A stretch of 64,000 nucleotides of DNA from an uncultured Collinsella sp. (lineage in GTDB: Bacteria; Actinomycetota; Coriobacteriia; Coriobacteriales; Coriobacteriaceae), in assembly GCA_900546825.1 (NCBI GenBank), contig UREE01000003.1, positions 13,664 to 77,663 of the forward strand, written 5' to 3'. The position numbers and the translations under genes are program-made. The notes beneath the pieces were generated by a model. It was not told the origin of the DNA and made no database searches. It was given only the letters and a program-made list of their open reading frames with translations. Positions 24,697 through 34,400 of the stretch are shown one piece after another. Numbering within the stretch: position 1 is the stretch's first letter; every line of letters starts with the position of its first letter.

Positions 24697-25734
24697 ATGG
24701 ACCTGCCGATCGTCCTGTCCCATAAGACTGCCTGGCTGTACCACAACGTGGCGCGCCCGTCCGAGCCGCTCTCGCGAGCAAGCAGCCTATACGATGAGGA
24801 CTCGCTTGCTAACGAGGCGGAGCCGACCGCGAGCCTGCCCAAATTGGGACTCGATGCCAAGGGGCTGAGGGCTTCAACGGCAGTTGGGATCGTTACCGAC
24901 TATCTGGTTTCGCTTGGTATTCCACGAGAAGAGCTCGATCATATCGATACGCTCGTCAACTTCGATTTTGAGCGCTCGACGCCGGCTGGATTTAGGTGCC
25001 ACGTGTTTGGGGCGCCGGTGCCTCCAGGCCATCTTATCGAGGTTGCGGAGGGCCTTCTGGTGGTTGATGAGGCCATGTGCTTTGTCCAAGCGGGTTCGTG
25101 GATGAGCGAACCCGAGCAGCTGGAATATGGGTATGAAATCTGCGCCCGATACCATTTGGATCATCTGTCGACGGACGATTATGTCGAGATGGGGCAGAGG
25201 TATACCGTTGCCGACTTGATTGCCTATTGCAATGAGAACCGATCTCGTCAGGGGGCTATACGCGCGGCCGCCGTGCTCAGGCGCGTGCACGATGGCGCGC
25301 GGTCGCCCATGGAGACGGCCACCGCAATCATGGTCGTAGCAAAACGTTCCCAGGGCGGGCTGGGATACGCCAAGATCGAGCTCAACCATCGGGTCGATGT
25401 TCCCAGCGAGTTCAAGTATCTCGCAAAGGCCGGGTATTTCGAGATTGACGTATATGCGCCTGCGAGCGGTACGGGGATTGAATACAACGGCTCGGACCAT
25501 CTTGATAAACAGCGCAGCGCGTCGGATGCGGAGCGCATGACCGTGCTGAGCGCGCTGGGCTTTAGGATGATCGTCCTCACCGGGACTCAGTTTGCCCACC
25601 AGCTGCAATTGCACCGGGCGATGAACGCCATCGCGCTCGCTATGGGTCTTAAGTGCGACCGAAGCGAAGCGTTCCAGAAACGTCAGAACGACCTGCGAGA
25701 ATTCGTGATTCGGCACTGGGACGGCGGCCTCTAG
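24697..25734 (+). CDS. AbiEi/DUF559-like protein with PD-(D/E)XK-type C-terminus
   Basis: 345 residues. The middle (about 90-150: FRCHVFGAPVPPGHLIEV, LVVDEAMCFVQAGSWMSE, LEYGYEICARY) resembles the domain found next to AbiEi-type antitoxins. The C-terminus (about 240-320) has Asp251 in EIDVYAPA, Glu262 in GIEYNGSDHLDKQR, and LGFRMIVLTGTQ. That is the layout of DUF559/Vsr-like nucleases. Start ATG at 24697 with GGAGG upstream. It is alone between two near-identical repeat B copies, 1.2 kb apart. Function not known; a DNA-acting defence or regulatory protein is possible. Confidence 0.6.
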   Translation: MDLPIVLSHKTAWLYHNVARPSEPLSRASSLYDEDSLANEAEPTASLPKLGLDAKGLRASTAVGIVTDYLVSLGIPREELDHIDTLVNFDFERSTPAGFRCHVFGAPVPPGHLIEVAEGLLVVDEAMCFVQAGSWMSEPEQLEYGYEICARYHLDHLSTDDYVEMGQRYTVADLIAYCNENRSRQGAIRAAAVLRRVHDGARSPMETATAIMVVAKRSQGGLGYAKIELNHRVDVPSEFKYLAKAGYFEIDVYAPASGTGIEYNGSDHLDKQRSASDAERMTVLSALGFRMIVLTGTQFAHQLQLHRAMNAIALAMGLKCDRSEAFQKRQNDLREFVIRHWDGGL

Positions 25735-25775
25735 GGGCGTTTTGGTCCTTCTACGGGGTGCCGTGGGCAGGCAGA

Positions 25776-25835
25776 CCATCACAACATTCGACGTTTTTTT
25801 GCCAAAAACGGGAAAAGCATCGAATGTTGTGATGG
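25776..25835. repeat. Palindromic repeat family B, copy 2
   Basis: Same arms as copy 1 and nearly the same interior and orientation (GTTTTTTTGCCAAAAACGGG), unlike copies 3 and 4. Confidence 0.85.
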
Positions 25836-25970
25836 TTTGTATGCTGAGGATGGGCTTGGAAAGTCCGTTTTGCTCGAAGCGACCTGTCCTGTCGTACGGG
25901 TGTCGGCATGATTCTCCCGTGCGGTATTATGTTTTCCGAAGAATAAAACGCCGCGTGAGGGGAGGGCTGC

Positions 25971-27026
25971 GTGGACGGGCACGTGCAACATGACGGCTTT
26001 GGCCGCGATATCAACTACCTGCGCATTGCCGTTACCGACAAGTGCAATTTCCGCTGCATTTACTGCATGCCGGCCGATGGCGTGGCACCCCGCGCACACG
26101 ATGAGCTTCTCAGCGCCGAGGAGATTGCCCGCTTTGTGCGCTTGGTGGCGGGGGAGGGCATTCGCCGCGTGCGCCTGACGGGCGGCGAGCCGCTGGTCAG
26201 CCGCCGTATCATCCCGCTTATTCGCGACATCCGCGCGATCCCGCAGATCGAGGACATCTCGCTTACCACCAACGGCGCCTTGCTGCCCAAGCTGGCGCCG
26301 CAGCTCAAAGACGCGGGGCTTAACCGCGTCAACATCTCGCTCGACACGCTCGACCCTACGCTTTTTGGAAAGATCACGCGCCTGGGTCGACTCGAGCAGA
26401 CCATGGCTGGCATCGACGCGGCGCTGGCTTGGGGCTTTGAGCCCGTTAAGGTCAACTGCGTTGTGGTGCGCCGACTCAACCAGGATGTGGCGGCTCTCGC
26501 GCGTCTGACTATCGACCGTCCCATTCACCTGCGCTTTATCGAATACATGCCTATTGGCGACGAGCACACGAGCTCGCATTGCGCTGTGGACCCGCATGCG
26601 CCCGCGCTCAATCCGGCGCTGTGGGATGCGAGCGACACCGTGCCGAGTGACGAGCTGCGGGCGCGCATCAATGCCGGGGCCGCCGCGACGGGATTGGGCG
26701 AGCTCGAGCCGCTCGACATCAACGACGCTCCTGCCGGCGCGGGCCCTGCGCGCTACTGGCACTTTCCGGGCGCGGCGGGAACGGTCGGCTTCATTAGCGC
26801 CATGTCCAACCATTTTTGCGCGAATTGCAACCGTCTGCGCCTGACGGCCGATGGCAGCGTGCGTCCGTGCCTGTTCAGCGATGCCGAGTATTCGGTGCGC
26901 GATGCCCTGCGCCGTGGTGATGATATGCAGGTACTTTCGATTTGGCGCGATGCCGTGGCCCACAAACCGCAGGAACACGCGATAATTGAGGGCACGCAAC
27001 GATTTATGTCCCAAATCGGAGGATGA
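25971..27026 (+). CDS. moaA: GTP 3',8-cyclase (molybdenum cofactor synthesis)
   Basis: 351 residues, radical SAM enzyme that starts molybdopterin synthesis by making 3',8-cH2GTP. The N-terminal cluster motif is CNFRCIYC, followed by TGGEPLVSRR. The second [4Fe-4S] site is CANCNRLRLTADGSVRPC. The C-terminus ends in Gly-Gly (SQIGG), which MoaA needs for activity. GTG at 25971 is chosen for the GAGGGGAGG site. It is followed 4 bp later by a moaC-mobB fusion. Confidence 0.95.
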   Translation: MDGHVQHDGFGRDINYLRIAVTDKCNFRCIYCMPADGVAPRAHDELLSAEEIARFVRLVAGEGIRRVRLTGGEPLVSRRIIPLIRDIRAIPQIEDISLTTNGALLPKLAPQLKDAGLNRVNISLDTLDPTLFGKITRLGRLEQTMAGIDAALAWGFEPVKVNCVVVRRLNQDVAALARLTIDRPIHLRFIEYMPIGDEHTSSHCAVDPHAPALNPALWDASDTVPSDELRARINAGAAATGLGELEPLDINDAPAGAGPARYWHFPGAAGTVGFISAMSNHFCANCNRLRLTADGSVRPCLFSDAEYSVRDALRRGDDMQVLSIWRDAVAHKPQEHAIIEGTQRFMSQIGG

Positions 27027-27030
27027 TCAT

Positions 27031-28335
27031 ATGGCCAAGAGCAGGTACGCCGATGCCACCAAGGCCGCTCGCAGGGCCGCGATGTCTGCCCACAAAGCCA
27101 CGGCTGCGGCGAATACAGGCAACGCCGCCGTGCCCGCGCAGCCGACTGCCAGTGCTGCCACCGAGCCCGCCCGCGACGCCCGTCGCGATGAGCTGACGCA
27201 CGTGGATGCCAAGGGCGAGGTACGCATGGTCGACGTGTCCGACAAGGCCGAGACTCATCGCATTGCCATCGCCGAGGGCACCATCCTCATGCACCCCGAG
27301 ACGCAGGCCATGGTACTGCAGGACCGCGCCAAAAAGGGCGATGTGCTCGCCTGCGCGCGCGTGGCGGGCATTATGGCCATCAAGCGCACGAGCGACATCA
27401 TTCCCATGTGCCATCCGCTGCTCATTACCAAGAGCAAGTGCGACATTGCGCCCATCGCTGCGGCGGGGACGCCGGCCGAGGACGTGCCCGAGGGCTGGGC
27501 GCCGGCGCGCGCGGACGGGCAGGTTGGCTTTCACGTACTGGTTACGGCCGGCGTGACGGGCAAGACGGGTATTGAGATGGAGGCCCTGACCGGCGCGAGT
27601 GCCGCGTGCCTAACGATCTATGACATGTGCAAGGCCGTCGATCGCGGCATGGAGATCGTCGACGTGCGTCTGCTGCACAAGGAGGGCGGCCGCTCGGGCG
27701 TATGGGACCGCGCAGAGCGTCAGGCCGCTGCTGTTGAGGCCGTGGGAGCCGCGGGCGATGCACCCGCGAGCGCACCCGTCGCCGTCGCGCCCGCAGCTCC
27801 CACTCCGGCCGTCCCCGCGATCGCGTTTATCGGCTACCAGAACTCGGGCAAGACCACGCTCGTCGAGAAGGCTATCGCCGAGCTCACCCGCCGCGGCCTG
27901 CGCGTGGGTTCTCTCAAGCATCACGGGCACCACGGCTTTGATATCGACGTGCCCGCTAAGGACACCTGGCGCCATCACCAGGCCGGATCCAAGCACGTGG
28001 GACTCATCTGCGCCACGCGCTGGGCGGAGTACGCCGACACGCGCGAGGAGGACGAGATGCCCGCGCGCGAGCTGCTGTCGCGTTACAACGATGTCGACGT
28101 GGTGATCATCGAGGGCTACAAGACCGAGGGCTTCGACAACATCGTGGTAGCGCGCTCCGGTGTCGACCGTCTGCGCGGCAAGAGCTCGCTCGACCTGGTC
28201 GACGGTCACACGCTGGCGCTTGCCTGCAACGAGGCCCTGGCGCGCCAGGCCTTCGACGCCGGCTTTGCGACCCGAGCCATCAACATCAACGACGCCCGAG
28301 CCATCTGCGATCTGATTCAGGACCATCTGGCCTAA
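27031..28335 (+). CDS. MoaC-MobB fusion protein
   Basis: 434 residues. After an Ala-rich start (about 60 residues) comes MoaC (VDVSDKAETHRIAIAEG, MCHPLLITKSKCDI, TGIEMEALTGASAA, MCKAVDRGM), the enzyme that makes cyclic pyranopterin monophosphate with MoaA. An Ala/Pro linker near 250-265 leads to MobB (FIGYQNSGKTTLVEKAI P-loop, LKHHGHHGFDIDV, VIIEGYKTEGFDNIVV), a GTP-binding helper of MoCo maturation. The ATG at 27031 has CGGAGGA upstream. The fusion is uncommon, and the order joins an early and a late step. Confidence 0.92.
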   Translation: MAKSRYADATKAARRAAMSAHKATAAANTGNAAVPAQPTASAATEPARDARRDELTHVDAKGEVRMVDVSDKAETHRIAIAEGTILMHPETQAMVLQDRAKKGDVLACARVAGIMAIKRTSDIIPMCHPLLITKSKCDIAPIAAAGTPAEDVPEGWAPARADGQVGFHVLVTAGVTGKTGIEMEALTGASAACLTIYDMCKAVDRGMEIVDVRLLHKEGGRSGVWDRAERQAAAVEAVGAAGDAPASAPVAVAPAAPTPAVPAIAFIGYQNSGKTTLVEKAIAELTRRGLRVGSLKHHGHHGFDIDVPAKDTWRHHQAGSKHVGLICATRWAEYADTREEDEMPARELLSRYNDVDVVIIEGYKTEGFDNIVVARSGVDRLRGKSSLDLVDGHTLALACNEALARQAFDAGFATRAININDARAICDLIQDHLA

Positions 28336-28374
28336 AACCTGCCAAAAAGGGACAGGTTTATTTTGGCAGGTTTT
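28334..28374. terminator. Terminator hairpin behind moaC-mobB
   Basis: 14-bp perfect arms AAAACCTGCCAAAA / TTTTGGCAGGTTTT with a 13-nt loop AGGGACAGGTTTA; the gene stop lies in the left arm. Confidence 0.8.
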
Positions 28375-28393
28375 ATCTGGGCAAACGTCATTT

Positions 28394-28426
28394 CCACCAC
28401 AAAGGGGCCAGGCACCTTTGTGGTGG
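28394..28426. repeat. Palindromic repeat family C, copy 2
   Basis: CCACCACAAAGG arms, loop GGCCAGGCA. The wider 57 nt at 28381-28437 matches 29951-30007 with one difference, on the other side of the MFS gene. Confidence 0.85.
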
Positions 28427-28599
28427 TTTTTGCTTTGGTAGATGTGTGGGACATGCCTTACAATCTACCAAGTAGTTCATGACGGGCGAAAACGGAGAGA
28501 AGGGGCTTGATGTGTCCTTAATGTTTCATGCGGATAGATTGATTTGACAGACGGTGGCGAATGCCCACCGCCCGTATTCGTATGAAACAAGGAGTCTCC

Positions 28600-29880
28600 A
28601 TGCTCGCCTCTCTTTTCTCAAAACCTCAATCATCGCTGTCCACGCAGGCTAAACGCCTGGTGGCCATGCGCTTTCTCATTTACACCGGTTTTCAGACCAG
28701 TTATTTTATCGGCGTCATCGGAACGCTCACCTATACGGATGACGCTTCGGTCGTCGCGACATCGCTGGCCGTCCTGTTCATGAACGTCTTTGTGATCCTG
28801 GGATCCTTTGCGGGCGGCGCGGCGCTCGATGCCTGGGGTCCGCGCCGTCATTTCTTGCTGAGCATCGTCGGCACGCTTGTAACCGGCACGGCAATCATTG
28901 CCTTTGGTGGTGCGACCGGCATTGTCCTGCTCGGCGCGGTGCTCCTAGGCTTTACGATGGGATTTGCCCAACCCATCGCCACATCTTATCCGGCCTACCT
29001 CACCGACGACCCCGTCGAGCTCAAAGACATCAACTCCGCCATCGCCATGTTTTCAAACGTGAGCATCATTGTTGGCCCCATGCTGGGCGGCTTTGTCGCG
29101 GCGGCTGCGTCGTCGCGCGCGGTCTTCGTGCTCATGATGCTCTCTACCGTGTTGGCGTTCGTCGTTGGTTGGGGCTTTAGGCCGCAGACCAGCCATGTCG
29201 CCGGGGATGCGGATGCCGATTCGGCAGAGGAAGGGGAGCGTGCGGGACGAAGCTCCAACCCCAGCACGTCCGCCCGCGCTACCTTCGCAGCCAGCATCAA
29301 GACAGTCTTCACCAACAGCGTTCTCGCCCTGCTGTTTTGCATCATTTTTCTTTCGAACTTTGGCTACGGAGCCTTCGATCCGCTCGAGTCGTTCTTCTAC
29401 CGCGATGTCCTGCACGTCGGCGTTGAGTGGATGGGCTGGCTCTCGTCGGCCTGCGGTGTGGGCGCGGTGCTGGGCGCCGTGGTTGCGCTTCGGATGCCGC
29501 CGCACCTGGTCAACCTTAAAACACTGCTCGTGGCGCTCATGTCCGTGGGCCTGGGAAGTCTGCTCTATGTGGGGACGCCGTACGTGGGCGTGGCCCTCGT
29601 CGGCCAGATTGCCTTGGGCATAGCCTGGGGTGTCGTCAACCCGCTCCACAACACCATCGTGCAAACGACGGCTCCGCTCGAGCAGCTCGGCCGTGTGAAC
29701 TCGGTCATGGGCTTTGGCAATATGTTTGCCGGCGTGGCCCCGCTGGCGATTGCCCCGTGGCTGGCGGCGACGTTTGGCGTGCAGCAGACGCTCATCGGAG
29801 CAGGCATGGTCGTGACGGCAGTCCCCGCGGCGTTGCTGCTGTTTGGGCGCCGGCATTTTGATCGTGCCGCAAGGCAGTAA
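28600..29880 (+). CDS. MFS transporter
   Basis: 426 residues, 12 predicted membrane segments in two halves joined by a charged loop (about 195-225, DADADSAEEGERAGR). Features such as GSFAGGAALDAWGPRRH between helices 2 and 3 fit major facilitator drug/metabolite exporters. The ATG at 28600 has AAGGAG 5 nt upstream; a longer start at 28561 is less likely. It lies between near-identical 57-nt repeats. Substrate unknown. Confidence 0.85.
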   Translation: MLASLFSKPQSSLSTQAKRLVAMRFLIYTGFQTSYFIGVIGTLTYTDDASVVATSLAVLFMNVFVILGSFAGGAALDAWGPRRHFLLSIVGTLVTGTAIIAFGGATGIVLLGAVLLGFTMGFAQPIATSYPAYLTDDPVELKDINSAIAMFSNVSIIVGPMLGGFVAAAASSRAVFVLMMLSTVLAFVVGWGFRPQTSHVAGDADADSAEEGERAGRSSNPSTSARATFAASIKTVFTNSVLALLFCIIFLSNFGYGAFDPLESFFYRDVLHVGVEWMGWLSSACGVGAVLGAVVALRMPPHLVNLKTLLVALMSVGLGSLLYVGTPYVGVALVGQIALGIAWGVVNPLHNTIVQTTAPLEQLGRVNSVMGFGNMFAGVAPLAIAPWLAATFGVQQTLIGAGMVVTAVPAALLLFGRRHFDRAARQ

Positions 29881-29883
29881 AAC

Positions 29884-29942
29884 CCATCACAACATTCGAT
29901 GAAAATCGCGATTTTGCCGAAAAACATCGAATGTTGTGATGG
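29884..29942. repeat. Palindromic repeat family B, copy 3
   Basis: Same arms as copy 1, with a different interior (TGAAAATCGCGATTTTGCCG). It begins 4 bp after the MFS stop. Confidence 0.85.
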
Positions 29943-29963
29943 TTTGGCCCGCAAACGTCACTT

Positions 29964-29996
29964 CCACCACAAAGGGGCCAGGCACCTTTGTGGTGG
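29964..29996. repeat. Palindromic repeat family C, copy 3
   Basis: Identical to copy 2 across the palindrome; part of the 57-nt duplicated block 29951-30007. Confidence 0.85.
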
Positions 29997-30090
29997 TTTT
30001 TGCTTTGACGGGCCGCGCCTGCGCCTTGGTATACCATGTACGCCGTTTGCGAATACACCCCACACCGCCGCACAACCCAGAAAGGCCCCC

Positions 30091-30912
30091 ATGGACGCCA
30101 CCTTCAGCCACATCAAAGCCGTGTTCTGCGATATCGACGGCACGCTGCTCACGAGCCAGCACACGGTGTCCCCGCGCACCGTGGCGGCGATCCGCGCCCT
30201 GCGCGAGCGCGGCGTGCTCTTTGGCCTGTGCACCGGGCGCGACGCCCACGCGACCGAGGCCATGTACGAGCTCTGGGGCATCGAAGGCCTGGTAGACGTG
30301 CTGGTGGGCTGCGGTGGCGCCGAGGTCATCGACCGCGCGCACGGCATCAACGAGCTGAGCTACCCGCTGCCGGGCGAGACCATCGCGCGCATCTGCGGGC
30401 ACATGGCAGACCTGCCGGCAACGCCCGTTTGCCCCCGGAACGGCGTGCTCTACGTGCCCGAGAGCAATGCGTGCGTCGAGCACCTGTCGCGTGTCGACGG
30501 CGTACCCTACCAGGTGGTCGACTTTGCCGAGTTCCTGCGTGATCCGCAGCCCAAGGTGATGTTTACCATGGCGCCCGAGGTGATGCCGCAGGTCATCGAG
30601 CGCGCATCGACGCTCGCCGACGACACCGTTAAGGCGGCTGCCCTGCAAACCACCCAGCGCCTCTACGAGTTCATGGATCCGCGCGTGTCCAAGACGCGCG
30701 GCCTTGTGCGCGTGGCGGAACTCAACGGCATGGAGCTCCAGAACATCTGCGTGTTTGGCGATGCCGATAACGACACCTGCATGGTGGCCGATGCCGGCGT
30801 GGGCGTGGCCATGGCAAACGGCAGCGACGCCACCCGTGCCGCCGCCGACTTTGTAACCGCCAGCAACGACGAAGACGGCATCGCGATCTTTATTGAGGAA
30901 CATCTGCTGTAG
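30091..30912 (+). CDS. Cof-type HAD-superfamily phosphatase
   Basis: 273 residues. Motif I is FCDIDGTLLTS with the nucleophilic Asp. Motif II is in LCTGRDAHA, and motif IV in VFGDADNDTCMVADAG. The C-terminal NGSDATRAAADFVT is typical of the Cof/YidA group with a C2B cap, which dephosphorylates sugar phosphates or cofactors. The ATG at 30091 has AGAAAGG upstream; the frame from 29899 runs through repeats. Single gene, substrate unknown. Confidence 0.88.
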   Translation: MDATFSHIKAVFCDIDGTLLTSQHTVSPRTVAAIRALRERGVLFGLCTGRDAHATEAMYELWGIEGLVDVLVGCGGAEVIDRAHGINELSYPLPGETIARICGHMADLPATPVCPRNGVLYVPESNACVEHLSRVDGVPYQVVDFAEFLRDPQPKVMFTMAPEVMPQVIERASTLADDTVKAAALQTTQRLYEFMDPRVSKTRGLVRVAELNGMELQNICVFGDADNDTCMVADAGVGVAMANGSDATRAAADFVTASNDEDGIAIFIEEHLL

Positions 30913-31416
30913 CGCGGGGGAGAACTACCACAAAGGGGGCAGGCGCCTTTGCGCCGGCCTCAGGCGATTTGGGCGAATTGATACCTAAAATCTGCGCGCA
31001 AATTCAAATATGGTCGTCAGAACATTACGCTTCTAACCACCGATGGGTTAAAGATATTCTCATCAGTTTGGTAGGGTGTTTCTCCCGGTAAATGACCTGC
31101 CGCTCATGGTCAATTATCGACCGTTCACAGGATGTTTGCTCTTGAGCAAAATGTTGTGCAAATAAATCTAATGCCATTAAAAAATAATACGCAACTAAAT
31201 TACCAGCAGAAACAAAAAATAGATAGCGAATAAACGAAGGCAAATCCGAGCAATTGTCAAGAGAATTGAGAACTCACTACAAAACTATCGGTTTTATTTG
31301 CTCAGATGTTTAAACAATCGTTATAATTGCATTACTAAACGAGCGCAATTACAGATTGCGCAGATACGTTTGATGGTGAAAGAGCAAGATCGCGGTCTCT
31401 TGGGGAGGAGACATCG
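30913..31416. other. AT-rich gap before the pilus locus
   Basis: 504 bp. A worn family C repeat (CCACAAAGGGGGCAGGCGCCTTTGCG) lies at 30927-30953. The rest is much more AT-rich than its surroundings and has no convincing gene; a 72-codon minus-strand frame at 31025-31243 was not accepted. The pilus promoter lies at its right end. Confidence 0.6.
31298..31327 (+). promoter_or_regulatory. Promoter of the pilus operon
   Basis: TTGCTC (31298-31303), 18-bp spacer and a perfect TATAAT (31322-31327), giving a leader of about 85 nt. GGGGAGGAG before the ATG is a strong ribosome-binding site. Confidence 0.65.
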
Positions 31417-34400
31417 ATGAAAGCGAATTCGGACAAATCTAAGCAGAGTAATAAAGCGACGCGCCGTGTACTGGCAGGCGTTTTGTGCGGAGCCTCCGTG
31501 TTGAGCCTGGTACTGTCGCTCGTCATGCCCCCGATCTCGCAGGCCATTGCCAACGATGGTCAGGCAACTCCTACCGAGGAAGCCGTTGCAGACGAGAACA
31601 CTTTGGACGAGGAGGCCGGTGCAGGCAATTCCACGGGTAAAGACGCAAAAAATCAGAATAGTGACGACGCTGAGGGTGGCGAGGGAGAAGACGCTGCTGC
31701 GGCGGATCCGGCTGCCGATGGCGCGGAAGCCGAGAGCGCTGCGCAGCCCGCGGATGATGGACAGTCTGTCTATAAGGCCGCTACTGTTGCAAATGAAGGT
31801 AAGGTTCCGGGACTTGAAAAAGATAAGGATGGGTACACGCTGCTGAAGAGTGACGAAGACCTGTCTACGTACCTTGCCCTTCCCGCGGCGGACAAGCCCG
31901 CAGAGCTGCGTCTGGCTGCTGATATTAGTTCGAGCGAGCCGATCACCATCAAAAAAAACACTACGATCGATCTTGCGAATCACAAGCTTTATTACAGCAA
32001 CGGTAACATTAACAAGGACGACAGAAATTCTGTTTGTACATTTATCACAATTAATAGTGGCTTTACGCTAACTGTTGAAGGTGCGGCGAATGACTCGCCG
32101 ACTGGAGCTGCCAGTGCTGAACCTGGTCAGCCAGCACAGATGCAGTTCGTCGAGGGTGAAAGTGTTCCACAACAACTCACATACTACGTAACTGAAAGCA
32201 CGCCTAACAGCACGCCTAACGATCTTGGTACTAGCGAAAAGACCTACCTACACACTGTTAAGGATTTCGGCGCTATCGTTGCATGCAAAGAGGGCTATGT
32301 AAATCGAGTCATTTCCGTTGAGCAAGGGGGCACGCTCAACCTTAAGGGTGGCATGATCACAACGCCTCGTACCCTGGGCTACGACGGTCACGTTATTTTC
32401 TCTCGGGGCACTGTTAATATTTCTGGCGGGTATGTCACCAACGGTAACGGCGGTGGCTGGGGCGGTGGCCTGTGCGTGACGGGCGCAAATGCCAAGCTCG
32501 AAATGACCAACGGCGTAATCGCGGCAAACAAGGCAGCCTCTGGTGGCGGCATCTATGCTGACCAGCGCGCCAAGCTGAAATTATTAGGTGGTGTTATCTC
32601 TGGCAACGCTACGTATGGGAATCGCTATAACGACGTCGACAATCCCAATAATGGCTATGGCGGCGGCGTCTTTACCAAAAATGCCGATGTTGAAATCGTT
32701 GATCCGGCAAATATTACCAACAACCGCGTCGACTCCTATATCACTGAAAAGTTCAACCTTGGTCTGCTCGGCGGCGGCGGTATTGCTTCTGTCGATGGTG
32801 GCACACTGAACATGACGGGCGGTTCTGTTACGGCCAACTACTCAAAAGAGGCTGGTGGCGGAATCTACGCTGGCTTCTGGGGCAAGGCGATTACGTTTAC
32901 CATGACAGGTGGCACGATTGCGGGCAACGAATCTGTTAACGGCGAGGGCGGTGGTTTGCGTATCGCTGGCGGTGGCAACAGCGGCACGATGGCAACAATT
33001 AGCGCTGGTGAGAACAGCAAGATTTACATCACCAACAACAAGACCATGACGGGCAGCACTAAAGACTGTGGTGGCGACTGGGGCGGCGGTGGCATCTTTA
33101 TCCAGGAGCACGGTAGGCTTAACATCCTCAGATCGCTTATCACCGGCAACAAAGCTGGTGGCTGGAGTGGCGGAATTGGCGCATGCCCTACGGGCGAGAC
33201 AATCGTTTCGCACTCATATGGCGCTGCTATCTATGGCAACAAAGATAACGTTGATCAAGATGGCAATCCGCTGGGAACGTATCATTATTCCGCTGGCGGC
33301 AACAACAAAAATCAAGACCACGATGAAACAAATTACGTTACTCCTGTCTTCCAAAATTCCGGCCATAAGGATTTCTTCTTGGTACGTAATAAAGATAATG
33401 CGAAGTCGACAATTGCCGTTGTTCTTGGCAAGATGCTCGGCGGCGGCTCAGCTGGCTGGCACGGCACCTGCGACGGAAATCCGGTTACCATCGACCCAAA
33501 TGGCGGTGCCGAGGCTAAGTACATGTTCGGTTTGGAGGCTCAGCCGAATAATGATGCCATAAATAAGGCGCAAGGCGCGGCTACGACCATCATCAGTGGC
33601 AACTACTCCTATACCCATGGTGGCGGCATCATGACCAACGGCGATCTCATCGTCGGTGAGGTTACTTCCCTGGACGTGTATCCTGCAATCAAAGTCAAGG
33701 CAAATAAAGTCCTTATGAAGGACGGTGCTAAGTGGGATCTCAAAGACCATCCCTATCAGTTTAAAGACCATCCCTATCAGTTTAAGCTGTTGGGCGCATC
33801 TGCCAATTCAAACAAGGCACCATTCTGGAATGAGGACGGCTCGCTTAACGAAAACGGATGCGAGGCTACGTCCGCGGTTACCGTCAATGAAAAGGGAGAG
33901 ATTCTCATTGATACGGGCGCGAACTACCAGTCGGGCGATTACGACCTCTACCTTGTTGAAGTTCCCCCTGACCCTGATAACGTTCCTGTCAACGAAAAAG
34001 GAACAAAGTTTGATAAGGCTATTTACAAAATACATATAAAGGTTGGTACGGAACCAGTTGATAAGACCAACCTCTTGGGGATCGATATTAATCGTTATGG
34101 AGTTGATAAGAGCGCTTCCACAGTATCCGTAAAAAGGGGCGACGAGGTGTCCTTCACTGACTATGACTGCTATGAATGGACTGAGGATTCGGCCGATAGC
34201 ACCGTCTCGACCGTAAAAATCGGTAACAGCTCCACCCCTGCGTTTACAAACGAACTTGCTCCCTATCAGGCCTCAGGCACCTGGACACCTCAGGTGACCA
34301 AGAAGGTCGATGGCGGCGAGATGAAGAAGTTCAAGTTCGAGCTGTTTACCATGGATTCCAACGGAAAAAAGAAGGTGTGTGATACCAAATACACTGAAAA

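Noticed and set aside
28334..28426. Possible CRISPR-like spacing of hairpins
   Set aside because: The repeats are isolated palindromes of different families, not regularly spaced direct repeats with spacers.
31025..31243. 72-codon minus-strand frame before the pilus locus
   Set aside because: No ribosome-binding site and no recognisable features; AT-rich gap.
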